NCBI GenBank assembly: GCA_944323275.1
Contig: CALUSA010000013.1
Span: forward strand, 1-35,461
Source: Candidatus Gastranaerophilales bacterium
Lineage (GTDB): Bacteria > Cyanobacteriota > Vampirovibrionia > Gastranaerophilales > Gastranaerophilaceae
Length of the DNA: 35,461 bases
Direction of reading: 5' to 3'
Both the position numbers and the translations under genes were made by a program. The stretch's first letter is position 1. Each line of letters opens with the position of its first letter. Positions 1 through 8,502 of this stretch are shown here, piece by piece. Below the pieces are notes generated by a model. It saw only the letters and a list, made by a program, of their open reading frames with translations, had not been told where the DNA came from and ran no database searches.

Positions 1-1
1 A

Positions 2-976
2 AATCCGGATTTAGTATGGAAATCAGAAAATCAAGAGCAGCTTGCCGCCGATATAGCACCGGATATCGAAGCTGAAGAAGCTCTTGGGGAAGACTTGCAG
101 GCACAAGCAGAAATCATACGACAAAATCAAAACACTGCTGATGGTGCTAAGAAAACTATGTTTACAGTATTAACCAGATCTTATTCGCCTGATAATCAGC
201 TTACAGGAATAGGACCTCACAATCAAACAAATCATATAAATAAAGGTGTTAATCCCTCATTTGACAAAGTAGAAGATACACTTGATTATAAATTTTTTGA
301 AACTGTTGGCAATGAAGAAAACAATATAAATAAAGATACAGCCGCCTACATTTTTGACTCAGATGCTCTTGATTTAATTGAAAATAAAGCAAAAAATAAA
401 GATGCAATTTATGATGAAATACTTAATATGTTAAAAGAACGGGGGAGTGAACTCGGTCTGGAATCCGTTAATGAACAGCAAATAGGTAAACGTGAACTGA
501 TAGAAAAACTCTCTGCTGAAATTCAAGCAGCAGAGCAAAAAACACTTGATGATACCGAGGCAAATCAGGAAGCTGTTACTTTCCTCAAGGATAATAAAGA
601 AATTCTTGACAAATCAAATCAAACCTTAGCACGTGTCGTTGACCTTGTGGAAAACGAACCCGACTGGGTAAAGAAGACTGGTACAGATGAACGGGGAGAC
701 GAATATTGTACATTAAAAGATGGGACACAAATATCAATAGCACGTGATAATGACGGAAATATTAAAACAGTTTGGATAGCGAATCCTAATGATAATAACC
801 AAAATTATGATGTGATATATACAGCATCTGAGATTAAAATTGACAAAAATACAGGTAAACCAAAGACCGGTGATAAAGATGTACCTTATGATCTGAAAAT
901 AGTCAAAACAACAGCCCACGATTTTGAAAAAATCAAAGCACTGGCAGAAAGAATCTTTGGCGCAAAGCCAGAATAA
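2..976 (+). CDS. Unrecognised protein, 5' end outside the window
   Basis: The reading frame is open from the first bases of the window to a TAA at 974-976, so this is the C-terminal part of a longer gene. A TTG at 95 is only an internal codon: the frame continues upstream without a stop and there is no good ribosome binding site. The visible 324 residues are hydrophilic, rich in Asp, Glu, Asn and Lys, with a predicted helical, Glu/Gln/Lys-rich middle part. I see no membrane segment, signal peptide or catalytic motif and do not recognise the family. A strong terminator follows 30 bases after the stop, so it is the last gene of its transcript. No function is assigned. Confidence 0.75.
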   Translation, partial: NPDLVWKSENQEQLAADIAPDIEAEEALGEDLQAQAEIIRQNQNTADGAKKTMFTVLTRSYSPDNQLTGIGPHNQTNHINKGVNPSFDKVEDTLDYKFFETVGNEENNINKDTAAYIFDSDALDLIENKAKNKDAIYDEILNMLKERGSELGLESVNEQQIGKRELIEKLSAEIQAAEQKTLDDTEANQEAVTFLKDNKEILDKSNQTLARVVDLVENEPDWVKKTGTDERGDEYCTLKDGTQISIARDNDGNIKTVWIANPNDNNQNYDVIYTASEIKIDKNTGKPKTGDKDVPYDLKIVKTTAHDFEKIKALAERIFGAKPE

Positions 977-1005
977 AACAAAATTCATAATACAACAAAT
1001 CCCAT

Positions 1006-1035
1006 AGCACCGGCAAATACCGGTGCTTTTTATTT
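1006..1035 (+). terminator. Intrinsic terminator of the first gene
   Basis: An 8-bp perfect stem (AGCACCGG at 1006-1013 with CCGGTGCT at 1020-1027) has a 6-base loop and runs into TTTTT at 1027-1031. It lies just after the stop at 976 and is a standard Rho-independent terminator on the plus strand. Confidence 0.88.
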
Positions 1036-1057
1036 GGGTGTCAGGTTGTTAAATACC

Positions 1058-1091
1058 AAACGACGTCAAAATTACTGTTTTGACGTCGTTT
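1058..1091 (-). terminator. 14-bp hairpin, likely terminator of the efflux operon
   Basis: A perfect 14-bp inverted repeat (1058-1071 with 1078-1091, loop TTACTG) contains GACGTC in each arm and sits 32 bases past the stop of the TolC-like gene. On the minus strand the stem ends in TTT followed by GGTATTT, an imperfect U tract. It most likely ends the minus-strand efflux operon. It lies back to back with the plus-strand terminator at 1006-1035, insulating the convergent units. Confidence 0.7.
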
Positions 1092-1123
1092 ATAAATTTT
1101 TATCTTCCGTCCCGTTATTGCGG

Positions 1124-2815
1124 TTACAAAGTAACATCACTGGCGGTAAGAGGTGCACCCATTACACGTTCAAGGTTAGCGGCAGAGATATGATACTGCA
1201 TCAAGGTATTATAATACTGCAGTTTTGCGTTCATATAAGTAATTTGAGAGTCTTTAAGCTCCAACGCATCGCCCAGACCAACCTTGTATCTGCCTGCTGC
1301 GAGTTCATAACGTTCCTGCGCAACATCCATTGATGCTCTCGAAACAGGTATGGACTGCTGTGCATTTTTAAGCTGGATATATGCCTGTTTTACGTCAAGA
1401 TAAACCTTTTGACGCTGAACCTCATAGTCTGCCTGATCCTTTTTATAGGTCAAATGAGCCTCATCAAGCTGTTTCTTTAACAGATAAAGATTAAGGTTTG
1501 AATAAGCAAATTGAGCACCTATCTGATAGCTGTAGTCGGTATTTGTTGTTCTACCGCCGTTTATGTATGAGCCAAAACCGTTTAAGTTAGGCAAGAAAGC
1601 AACTTTTGAAGCCTTAACAAGAAGTTTTGAACCTTCCATTTTCTTTTTTGCCGCAGCAAGGTTAGGGCTTTGTTTATAAGCAATTTCTAACGCTTCATCA
1701 AAAGTAATATCATATCTTTTTTTATCAAGTCTGTCTTTTATATCAAATTTAGCAAATTCCGGCACGCCCATTACGTTAGTAAGCTGTGCAAAACCCGTAT
1801 CAACTGCATTTTTAGCCTGAATAAGCGTCAATTTAGCATTATCAAGGTTATATGCGGCTGTGGATACATCTATTTTTGCCTTACTGCCTATATTATAATA
1901 GGCTTGCGCCTGTTCAAGGTGAATTTGGTACTGCAGCACGGTATCTTCATACACTTCGACCTGCTGCTGCAGATAAAGAAGGTTATAATAATAGTTTTTT
2001 ACATTATAAACAACATCGTTGATGCTGGATTGCAGAGTTTCTCTTGAGGCTTCATAAGTCTTTTTGGCTACATCAGCCTGTGTACTCGTTTTACCAAAGT
2101 CAAAAAGCAGCAAATTAACCCCGACAGTCGGCATATTCCAGGAATTGTATGTCTGTGTCGGCGGCGTAAAGTTCGCAACCAGCATATCGTTTCTTGAATA
2201 AGCAAGACCTGCATTGATTGTCGGGAAGTAATTTGACCACGCCTGCGCAATCTGATTTTTATAAATATCTTTACTCAATAACTGCGACAAAATGGTAGGG
2301 TTGTTTTGCAGTGCTATTTTTACGCAATCATCAACAGAAATTATTTTTGTTGCTGATACTGAACCTTCTATATCCGGTCTTTCCGAGCTAAAAGCATCAC
2401 CCTGCTGTTCATTAGTCTGCAGCTGTTGTTCTGCCGGTTCGGCAGAAGTGTCTTCTTCAACATTCTTTGCTTTAGAAGCTTTAGGTTTAGAAAAATGTTT
2501 ATGTTTGACTTTTGTTTCTTTTTTCTCTTTTTTTGCGGCTTTTTTTTCTTTTTTATCTTTATTATCATCAACGATTAACCGCACGGAATACTGTGATTTA
2601 TCGGTTTTTGCAGTAACCTTTTGTTCATCGTATTTCTCTTTTTTCTGCTTTTTAGGCTTAGCCTCTTTTTGTTCGGTAACATCCTCCTGCTGAACTTTAG
2701 GCGGTTCATTTGTTTTCTTTTTAAATATGTTCCACTCAAAAGCCTGAGCAGGTGCAAGAAAACCGAACATTGACAGTATTAAAGTTATTGCTAATATTTT
2801 TTGTAATCTTCTCAT
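1124..2815 (-). CDS. TolC-like outer membrane efflux channel protein
   Basis: This is the outer membrane channel of a tripartite efflux pump, passing substrates from the RND pump and adaptor encoded just upstream. The 563 residues begin with a signal peptide (charged MRRLQK, hydrophobic core, cleavage likely after AQA near residue 25). Residues about 150-560 carry two outer-membrane-efflux (OEP) repeats: long amphipathic helices, with DDCVKIALQNNPTI opening the first and DEALEIAYKQSPNLAAAKKK the second. Residues about 30-150 form an unusual Lys/Glu-rich low-complexity linker absent from typical TolC. It is the last gene of the operon, 27 bases after the pump gene, and ends before a strong hairpin. 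The family call is firm; the substrate is unknown. Confidence 0.9.
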   Translation of the reverse strand: MRRLQKILAITLILSMFGFLAPAQAFEWNIFKKKTNEPPKVQQEDVTEQKEAKPKKQKKEKYDEQKVTAKTDKSQYSVRLIVDDNKDKKEKKAAKKEKKETKVKHKHFSKPKASKAKNVEEDTSAEPAEQQLQTNEQQGDAFSSERPDIEGSVSATKIISVDDCVKIALQNNPTILSQLLSKDIYKNQIAQAWSNYFPTINAGLAYSRNDMLVANFTPPTQTYNSWNMPTVGVNLLLFDFGKTSTQADVAKKTYEASRETLQSSINDVVYNVKNYYYNLLYLQQQVEVYEDTVLQYQIHLEQAQAYYNIGSKAKIDVSTAAYNLDNAKLTLIQAKNAVDTGFAQLTNVMGVPEFAKFDIKDRLDKKRYDITFDEALEIAYKQSPNLAAAKKKMEGSKLLVKASKVAFLPNLNGFGSYINGGRTTNTDYSYQIGAQFAYSNLNLYLLKKQLDEAHLTYKKDQADYEVQRQKVYLDVKQAYIQLKNAQQSIPVSRASMDVAQERYELAAGRYKVGLGDALELKDSQITYMNAKLQYYNTLMQYHISAANLERVMGAPLTASDVTL

Positions 2816-2842
2816 TTCTTCCCCAATAATTTAATTATGGAT

Positions 2843-5800
2843 TTAATTTTGCACCTTGTCTACTTTTTTACCGAGTACCCTGTAAACAAGGTGCTGGATA
2901 ATTACATAAAAAGCAGGAGTCATAATAGTACCTAACGTACCTGCCGCCATCATACCGCCGAATACCGTAGAACCTACGGAAATTCTGGAAGCGGCACCTG
3001 CGCCGTGAGCAAGAATCAACGGCAGCATACCTACAACAAAGGCAACAACCGTCATCATGATTGCTCTGAATCTTATATGTGATGCTTCAACAGCGGCTTC
3101 TTCCACAGACATTCCGCCGTTTTCATGCAATTCTTTTGCAAACTCTACAATCAAAATAGCCTGTTTTGCAGCAAGACCGATAAGCATAATCATACCTACC
3201 TGAGAATAAAGGTCAAATGCCTGTCCCATTATTAACTGGAATATCAATGCGCCGGCTGCCGCCAGTGGACAGATAAGCAATACCGCAAACGGAATTGACC
3301 AGCTTTCATACAATGCGACAAGGAACAAATATACAAATGTCAGCGCAAGAGCGATAATTGTAGTTGTTTGACCGCTTGATTCCAGCTCTTGTTTAGAAGT
3401 ACCCGACCACTCAAAGCCCATATCCTTAGGCAGCACCTGAGTAGCTACTTCTTCCATCGCCTTCATTGCCGCACCGGAGCTGACTCCTGCTGCAGGCTGA
3501 CCGGATATTTGAACGTTTTCATACTGGTTATATCTGGTGATTGATGCAGCACCGACAGACTGTTTCAAAGAAACAACCGTTGTTATCGGTACCATTCTGC
3601 CTGAGCTGTTTTTAACATATATGCCGCTAAGGTCATTTGCATTTCTTCTGTATCTTTGTTCTGCCTGCATTTGCACCCTGAATACACGACCTAATTTATT
3701 AAAGTCGTTTACATAATAAGTACCCAGAGTTGATGACAGGGTAGAATAAAGTTCCTGCAAATCAATACCTTGTGCCAGTGCCTTGGCATAATCAATTTCT
3801 ACAATATATTGCAGCATATTTGCCTGATACTGGGTATAAACGTTTGTTAAATTTTTATTGCTGTTCGCAGCGGCAATAAGTTTGTTTGCCCACTGTTCCA
3901 TTTGCTGCGGCGTATATTCACCTTTAGACAACATCTGGAACTCAAAACCGCCTACCATACTCATACCGGTGATTGCCGGCGGTGAAAATACACCGATTTG
4001 TGCAGTTTTAATAGAAGAAAACGCCTGTCTGATTCTTCCCTGTATTGCGGCAAGTGAAAGGTCAGTTTCTTTCCCCTGCATTTTTCTTATTGCTTTTTGG
4101 AAGATATTGAATTCACGTTTGCCCCATTCATCCAGACGGATAACCATAAACGCCTGGTTTGAAGGTCCCATACCTACAAACACAAGCACACCTTCTATGC
4201 CCTCAATCTTTTTCAGCTTTTCTTCCATCTCGTGTGTTACATCAGTGGTTCTTGCAAGCGAAGCACCTGACGGAAGGTTAATTTGTGTCATCAATACAGC
4301 CTGATCTTCATCAGGAATAAAGCCCGTTGGTATAATCTTAAAAAGAGCAAGCATTAATGCAATAATCACAATATATGTAATTAAGGTGAGTTTCTGGCTG
4401 TACACAAATTTCTTTACGCAATGCAAATATATATCAGTCAATTTTTGGAAATAAACGTTAAACTCCATAAATATCCATTTAATTGCAGCAGATATTTTAT
4501 TGGAAGGTTTTCTGTTTGGATCCTCTGCACGCAATATAATTGCACACAAAGCAGGAGATAATGTTAACGCACAAACTGCAGACAACGCAATTGATACGGC
4601 AATACATACGGCAAACTGCTTATACATCAACCCCGACAGCCCCGGCATAAATGATACCGGTACAAATACCGCCATCAATACAAGTGCCATGGAAACCAGT
4701 GCTCCGCCGATTTCTTTCATGGTTATTTGGGTTGCTTCGACAGGAGTTTTACCTTCTTCCAAGTGCCTTTTTACGTTTTCAATTACAACAATCGCATCAT
4801 CGACTACAGTTGCTACCGCCAGTACCATAGCAAACAACGTCAACAGGTTGATTGACATACCGAACACGGGCAGTGCAGCAAACGTACCTATCAAAGACAC
4901 AGGAATGGCTATCAACGGCACAAGTGTTGCTCTCGGGTCGCCGAGGAACACGAATATAATCGCAACAACGATAATAGAGGTTTCTATAATCGTTTTTACA
5001 ACCTCCTTCATTGATTCACGGATAAATTGTGTATCATCATGAACCATTGCAAGTTCCATACCGTCAGGCAAAGTCTTTGATATTTCTGCCATTTTTGCTT
5101 TAACCTGATTAACAATTTCAATACCGTTTGCACCCGGAATCTGGATAATTTGCATCAAGGCTGCAGGTTTTCCGTCTACACGACCGTTTCTGTCATAAGT
5201 TTCAGACCCGAGTTCTACTCTTGCGATATCTTTCATCTTAATACTTGAACCGTCAAGGTTAGAACGAATAATTATGTTTTCAAATTCATAAGGTTCGAGC
5301 AAACGACCTTTGGTTCTCAAAGTAATCTGGAATTTTTGTTTATCAGGTCCGGGTTCCTGACCGAGAGCACCGGCGGAAACCTGAATATTCTGGGTATTTA
5401 TTGCTTTTTGGACTTCCGATACCGAAACATTAAGGTTTGCCATTTTTTCTGTATCCAGCCATATTCTCATAGAATAATTGCCTGCGCCGTAAACCCCGAC
5501 CTCACCGACACCGTACAAACGTGCAATTTCGTCTTTAATATAAATAGACGCATAGTTTGTTACATCAAGCTGTGAGTATCTTCCGTCCGTTGAGGCAAGG
5601 TTCAAAATAGCAACACCTGCACCGGATACACGCTGTTTTGCCGTTACACCGAGCCTTTTTACATCCTCGGGGAGTTTAGGCTCTATCTGCTGGATTCTGT
5701 TTTGAACGTTTACAAGGTCTATGTTTCTGTCAGAACCGACCTTAAAATATATTTGAAGCTGGTAAGAAGCATCGGTACTTGTCGATACCATATAAATCAT

Positions 5801-6079
5801 GTCTTCTACACCGTTAACCTGAGATTCGATAAGAGATGCAACAGAAGACTCAACAACATCGGCACTTGCCCCTGGGTATGAGGCTGTTACCTGAATCTGC
5901 GGCGGAGTAATATCCGGATATTTTTCCAGCTGCAAACCCATCATCGATATAATACCGACAAGGGTAATAAACAGAGAAATTACAATCGCAAACCTCGGTT
6001 TGCGTATAAAAAAGTATAATTCCTCATTTTTACTTTTATCGTTCTTATCTTTTTCAGGTTGATTATTATTCAAATTCAT
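2843..6079 (-). CDS. RND efflux transporter, HAE1/AcrB family
   Basis: This is an inner-membrane proton-driven drug or amphiphile exporter of the hydrophobe/amphiphile (HAE1) RND family. Its 1078 residues match the usual ~1050 plus a hydrophilic N-terminal extension of about 20. TM1 (about 29-48) is followed by the typical QLEKYPDITPPQIQV segment. The proton-relay Asp pair is in TM4 (VVDDAIVVIENV, D427/D428) and the relay Lys is in GLAAKQAILIVEFAKEL (about K972). Both large periplasmic loops are present. It starts 6 bases after the adaptor stop, suggesting translational coupling, and is followed by the TolC-like gene. The conserved Asp and Lys indicate an active pump. Substrate range cannot be read from sequence. 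Confidence 0.95.
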   Translation of the reverse strand: MNLNNNQPEKDKNDKSKNEELYFFIRKPRFAIVISLFITLVGIISMMGLQLEKYPDITPPQIQVTASYPGASADVVESSVASLIESQVNGVEDMIYMVSTSTDASYQLQIYFKVGSDRNIDLVNVQNRIQQIEPKLPEDVKRLGVTAKQRVSGAGVAILNLASTDGRYSQLDVTNYASIYIKDEIARLYGVGEVGVYGAGNYSMRIWLDTEKMANLNVSVSEVQKAINTQNIQVSAGALGQEPGPDKQKFQITLRTKGRLLEPYEFENIIIRSNLDGSSIKMKDIARVELGSETYDRNGRVDGKPAALMQIIQIPGANGIEIVNQVKAKMAEISKTLPDGMELAMVHDDTQFIRESMKEVVKTIIETSIIVVAIIFVFLGDPRATLVPLIAIPVSLIGTFAALPVFGMSINLLTLFAMVLAVATVVDDAIVVIENVKRHLEEGKTPVEATQITMKEIGGALVSMALVLMAVFVPVSFMPGLSGLMYKQFAVCIAVSIALSAVCALTLSPALCAIILRAEDPNRKPSNKISAAIKWIFMEFNVYFQKLTDIYLHCVKKFVYSQKLTLITYIVIIALMLALFKIIPTGFIPDEDQAVLMTQINLPSGASLARTTDVTHEMEEKLKKIEGIEGVLVFVGMGPSNQAFMVIRLDEWGKREFNIFQKAIRKMQGKETDLSLAAIQGRIRQAFSSIKTAQIGVFSPPAITGMSMVGGFEFQMLSKGEYTPQQMEQWANKLIAAANSNKNLTNVYTQYQANMLQYIVEIDYAKALAQGIDLQELYSTLSSTLGTYYVNDFNKLGRVFRVQMQAEQRYRRNANDLSGIYVKNSSGRMVPITTVVSLKQSVGAASITRYNQYENVQISGQPAAGVSSGAAMKAMEEVATQVLPKDMGFEWSGTSKQELESSGQTTTIIALALTFVYLFLVALYESWSIPFAVLLICPLAAAGALIFQLIMGQAFDLYSQVGMIMLIGLAAKQAILIVEFAKELHENGGMSVEEAAVEASHIRFRAIMMTVVAFVVGMLPLILAHGAGAASRISVGSTVFGGMMAAGTLGTIMTPAFYVIIQHLVYRVLGKKVDKVQN

Positions 6080-6085
6080 AATTTA

Positions 6086-7264
6086 TTAGTTTTCTTTCTC
6101 GCTGTTTTCGCCTTGTACAACAGATGACTCCGGCTCTTTATATGTAACCGGCGAACCTGCCCTAATCATCTGGAAGCCTGATTCAATAACCATTTCACCG
6201 GGCTGCAGACCTTCCGTAACAATCCAGCAATCGCCTTCCTGCTTATCTATCTTTATAAATTTCTGCTGTGCCTGTTTATTTTCATCAACAACCCAGACAT
6301 AAGTACCTTCTGTGCTGTCAGACACTGCTATTTGCGGAACAAGCACTACTTTAACAGGTTCTTTTGCCGTTGCGGTAACGTTAACAAAATCTCCCGGTAC
6401 AAGCAGGTTATCCTTATTCTGGAAAGTTGCCCTCAAGGAAATGGTTCCTGCAGTCTGGTCAACTTCGTTATTCATAAACTCCATTTTGCCCTGTTCTTTA
6501 TACAGTGTACCGTCAGAAAGTCTTATTTGAACATCCATTCCGGCTCTTTTTTTGTCTTTATTTTCAAGTCTGTATCTTCTGTATGCGATATAGTCCTCGC
6601 TCTTTATTGTGAAATATACATAAATCGGGCTTGTACTTACTATTCTTGCAAGTGTGCCTGATTGAGAATTAACAAGGTTTCCTTCCGTAATAAGAATTTT
6701 ACCGACTCTGCCGTCTACGGGAGAGGTTATTTTTGTATAACTCAAATTGAGTTTTGCAGCGGCAAGGTTAGCTTTATTAACGTCAAGTGTTGCTCTGTTC
6801 TGGTCACGGGTTGCAAGGGCATTGTCATAATAAGATTTACTTACAAAATCATTTTTCACAAGCTCTTTTGCTCTGACAAGTTCTTTTTCGGCATTAATCA
6901 AAGCTGCCTCTGACTGTCTGACAGCTGCCTCTGCCTGCTGCACCGCAATTTGATATTCGTTAGGCTGAATAAGAAAGAGGGTTTGACCCTTTTTTACAAA
7001 AGCACCTTCTTTAAAATATCTTTTCTGCAGCCAGCCGTTAATTCTTGCAACAACATCTACCGAATATTTTGCCTCAACCCTGCCGACTGATTCGGTTTTG
7101 GGATAATAATCCCCTTCAGTTGCATAAGCAACTTCTACCTGAACCGGTTTTTTTGGCATTTTTGCGGAAATTTTTTCGGAAATAAATCCGGCAACTTTAT
7201 TAAAAACAATAGGAATAACAATTATAGCAACGATAATTATCCCTATTAATTTTTTCCTATCCAT
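6086..7264 (-). CDS. RND periplasmic adaptor (membrane fusion protein)
   Basis: This is the AcrA/HlyD-type adaptor that couples the RND pump to the TolC-like channel. The 392 residues start with a single hydrophobic segment (about 6-25) without a lipobox Cys, so it is probably anchored by an uncleaved N-terminal helix. Next come the first lipoyl half (GWLQKRYFKEGAFVKKGQTLF), a coiled-coil hairpin (about 105-170, Ala/Glu/Lys-rich), the second lipoyl half (TKITSPVDGRVGKILITEG), then beta-barrel and membrane-proximal domains. It is the first gene of the operon. The start ATG has a GATGAGG-type ribosome binding site 8 bases upstream, and the promoter/operator lies at 7293-7329. Confidence 0.94.
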   Translation of the reverse strand: MDRKKLIGIIIVAIIVIPIVFNKVAGFISEKISAKMPKKPVQVEVAYATEGDYYPKTESVGRVEAKYSVDVVARINGWLQKRYFKEGAFVKKGQTLFLIQPNEYQIAVQQAEAAVRQSEAALINAEKELVRAKELVKNDFVSKSYYDNALATRDQNRATLDVNKANLAAAKLNLSYTKITSPVDGRVGKILITEGNLVNSQSGTLARIVSTSPIYVYFTIKSEDYIAYRRYRLENKDKKRAGMDVQIRLSDGTLYKEQGKMEFMNNEVDQTAGTISLRATFQNKDNLLVPGDFVNVTATAKEPVKVVLVPQIAVSDSTEGTYVWVVDENKQAQQKFIKIDKQEGDCWIVTEGLQPGEMVIESGFQMIRAGSPVTYKEPESSVVQGENSEKEN

Positions 7265-7292
7265 TGTATAAACCTCATCCCTTTATAATTTT

Positions 7293-7329
7293 ACATTGTT
7301 ATCATAGCAACAATGTTTTTTAATGGCAA
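7293..7329 (-). promoter_or_regulatory. Efflux operon promoter with operator-like inverted repeat
   Basis: On the minus strand, TTGCCA (7329-7324) and TATGAT (7306-7301) are separated by exactly 17 bp, a good housekeeping promoter with a start near 7294. A perfect 8-bp inverted repeat, ACATTGTT (7293-7300) and AACAATGT (7309-7316), has an 8-base spacer that contains most of the -10 box. This arrangement is typical of an operator for a dimeric repressor of the TetR or MarR type. No regulator gene lies next to it, so the binding protein would be encoded elsewhere. Confidence 0.6.
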
Positions 7330-7389
7330 GAAAAAATATAAGAATAGTCCGAATGGAGTAAGTTGTATAAAAAGACACATCCGTAAACT

Positions 7390-7420
7390 TTAAGCCGGCA
7401 GAATTACACTACCGGCTTAA
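7390..7420 (-). terminator. Hairpin after the prepilin-like gene
   Basis: A 9-bp perfect stem (TTAAGCCGG at 7390-7398 with CCGGCTTAA at 7412-7420) has a 13-base loop and lies 33 bases past the stop at 7453. On the minus strand it is followed by AAGTTTACGG, only a short T run, so termination may be weak or factor-assisted. Confidence 0.5.
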
Positions 7421-7452
7421 TATACCAAAATAAACTTTATCACAATTTATAA

Positions 7453-8013
7453 TTAATTAGAACCGGTCGGATCATTCCATAGGTCGTCAGTATATTTCCA
7501 GTTATTTTGCATTAATTCATAAGCTGTTTCCTGAGGAATAACTCGTTCAGTTATATCCACCTCACCCACATCAGGAAGTTCTCCTTTTTCATTTTCTTTA
7601 GGATCAACCTTACCAAAGGAAAGTTTATATTCAAATATATCCCTTCCTGCTTCGTTAGGTTCTTTCTTAGGTCCGTTCACATCTGCTATAAACTCACAGT
7701 TTTCATCAGTACAGCTTATTTGTATTTCCATACCGTCAGGGGTCAAGCCGTTCTCCTGAAGTTTCAACTGTTCTTGAATATATGAACCAGCCTTGCCGGT
7801 TTCCCATTTATGAGGCGGTCCGTAGAGCAAAACAGCTTCATCATAGGCTTCGTTCAAGGTAAAATAGGCTTTTTGCGCACCTCTTTCAAACTGGCTTCTA
7901 AAAATAAATTTTCTTAACGCCGGAACTGTTAACATGGACACAATACCGATTACAATTAAAACCAGTGCAAGTTCTGCAAATGTGAAAGCTTTTGATTTTT
8001 TAAATATAAACAT
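7453..8013 (-). CDS. Type IV prepilin-like protein
   Basis: This 186-residue protein carries an N-terminal class III prepilin signal: a short basic leader, the cleavage region KAFTFAELALVLIVIGIV, and a hydrophobic helix to about residue 30. Phe10 would be residue +1 of the mature protein and Glu14 the conserved Glu5. The -1 residue is Ala rather than the usual Gly, which some prepilin peptidases accept. The soluble domain (about 50-186) is acidic with one Cys pair region (SCTDENCEF). It follows the thioredoxin-fold lipoprotein by 12 bases, in the glgC operon. It is probably a minor pilin or pseudopilin of a type IV pilus or type II secretion machine. The exact role is unknown. Confidence 0.75.
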   Translation of the reverse strand: MFIFKKSKAFTFAELALVLIVIGIVSMLTVPALRKFIFRSQFERGAQKAYFTLNEAYDEAVLLYGPPHKWETGKAGSYIQEQLKLQENGLTPDGMEIQISCTDENCEFIADVNGPKKEPNEAGRDIFEYKLSFGKVDPKENEKGELPDVGEVDITERVIPQETAYELMQNNWKYTDDLWNDPTGSN

Positions 8014-8025
8014 ATAAAGACCTTT

Positions 8026-8502
8026 CTATTTCTGACAGGACACACCCAGCTGTGCCAGTTTTCTTAAATTCAAATACTTATGTACCTCGGTATTAAAGAT
8101 ATCAACTGTTTCCAAAAAACCGCCGTCTATATGTGAACGGTATTCATATTTCGGATCTATTATGTAAACAGTCGGAAATGCCCCAATCTTATACTCTCTG
8201 GATATTTTTTCATTATCAGGGTCTTCAACATTAATAAGTACTACATTAAATTCGTCTTTATTAATATTTCTTACTTTATCCAATCTCGGCATGAACTTTT
8301 TGCAATAAGTACACCAATCAACATAAAACACCGCAATAATCGGCTTATCTTCTTTAGATGCCTGTTCCATCGTAACCCCCAGATCATAATCAGACGGTTT
8401 CATATCAGCTTTAGGCAAAATAGCCATACAGCTTGTAACAGAAATGCCTATAAGCAAAAATATTGCCAGTACAATCAATGAAATTCTTAACTTCTTGTTC
8501 AA
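8026..8502 (-). CDS. Thioredoxin-fold lipoprotein
   Basis: The 158 residues have an N-terminal hydrophobic segment ending in a lipobox-like VTSC (Cys25), so the protein is probably a lipoprotein facing the periplasm. The thioredoxin fold follows: the active site is WCTYC (Cys64/Cys67), the cis-Pro loop is GAFPTVYIID. It likely reduces or isomerises disulfides, or senses redox state, in the envelope. The start is TTG (8502-8500). It is supported by AAAGGAG 8 bases upstream, inside the end of glgC, and the two genes overlap as TTGA. The downstream prepilin-like protein has a Cys pair and could be a substrate, but this is inference only. Confidence 0.82.
   Translation of the reverse strand: MNKKLRISLIVLAIFLLIGISVTSCMAILPKADMKPSDYDLGVTMEQASKEDKPIIAVFYVDWCTYCKKFMPRLDKVRNINKDEFNVVLINVEDPDNEKISREYKIGAFPTVYIIDPKYEYRSHIDGGFLETVDIFNTEVHKYLNLRKLAQLGVSCQK

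Noticed and set aside
4500-5042. Plus-strand reading frame of 180 codons within the RND pump gene
   Set aside because: It is opposite to a clear RND transporter, has no ribosome binding site and its composition mirrors the antisense of that gene.
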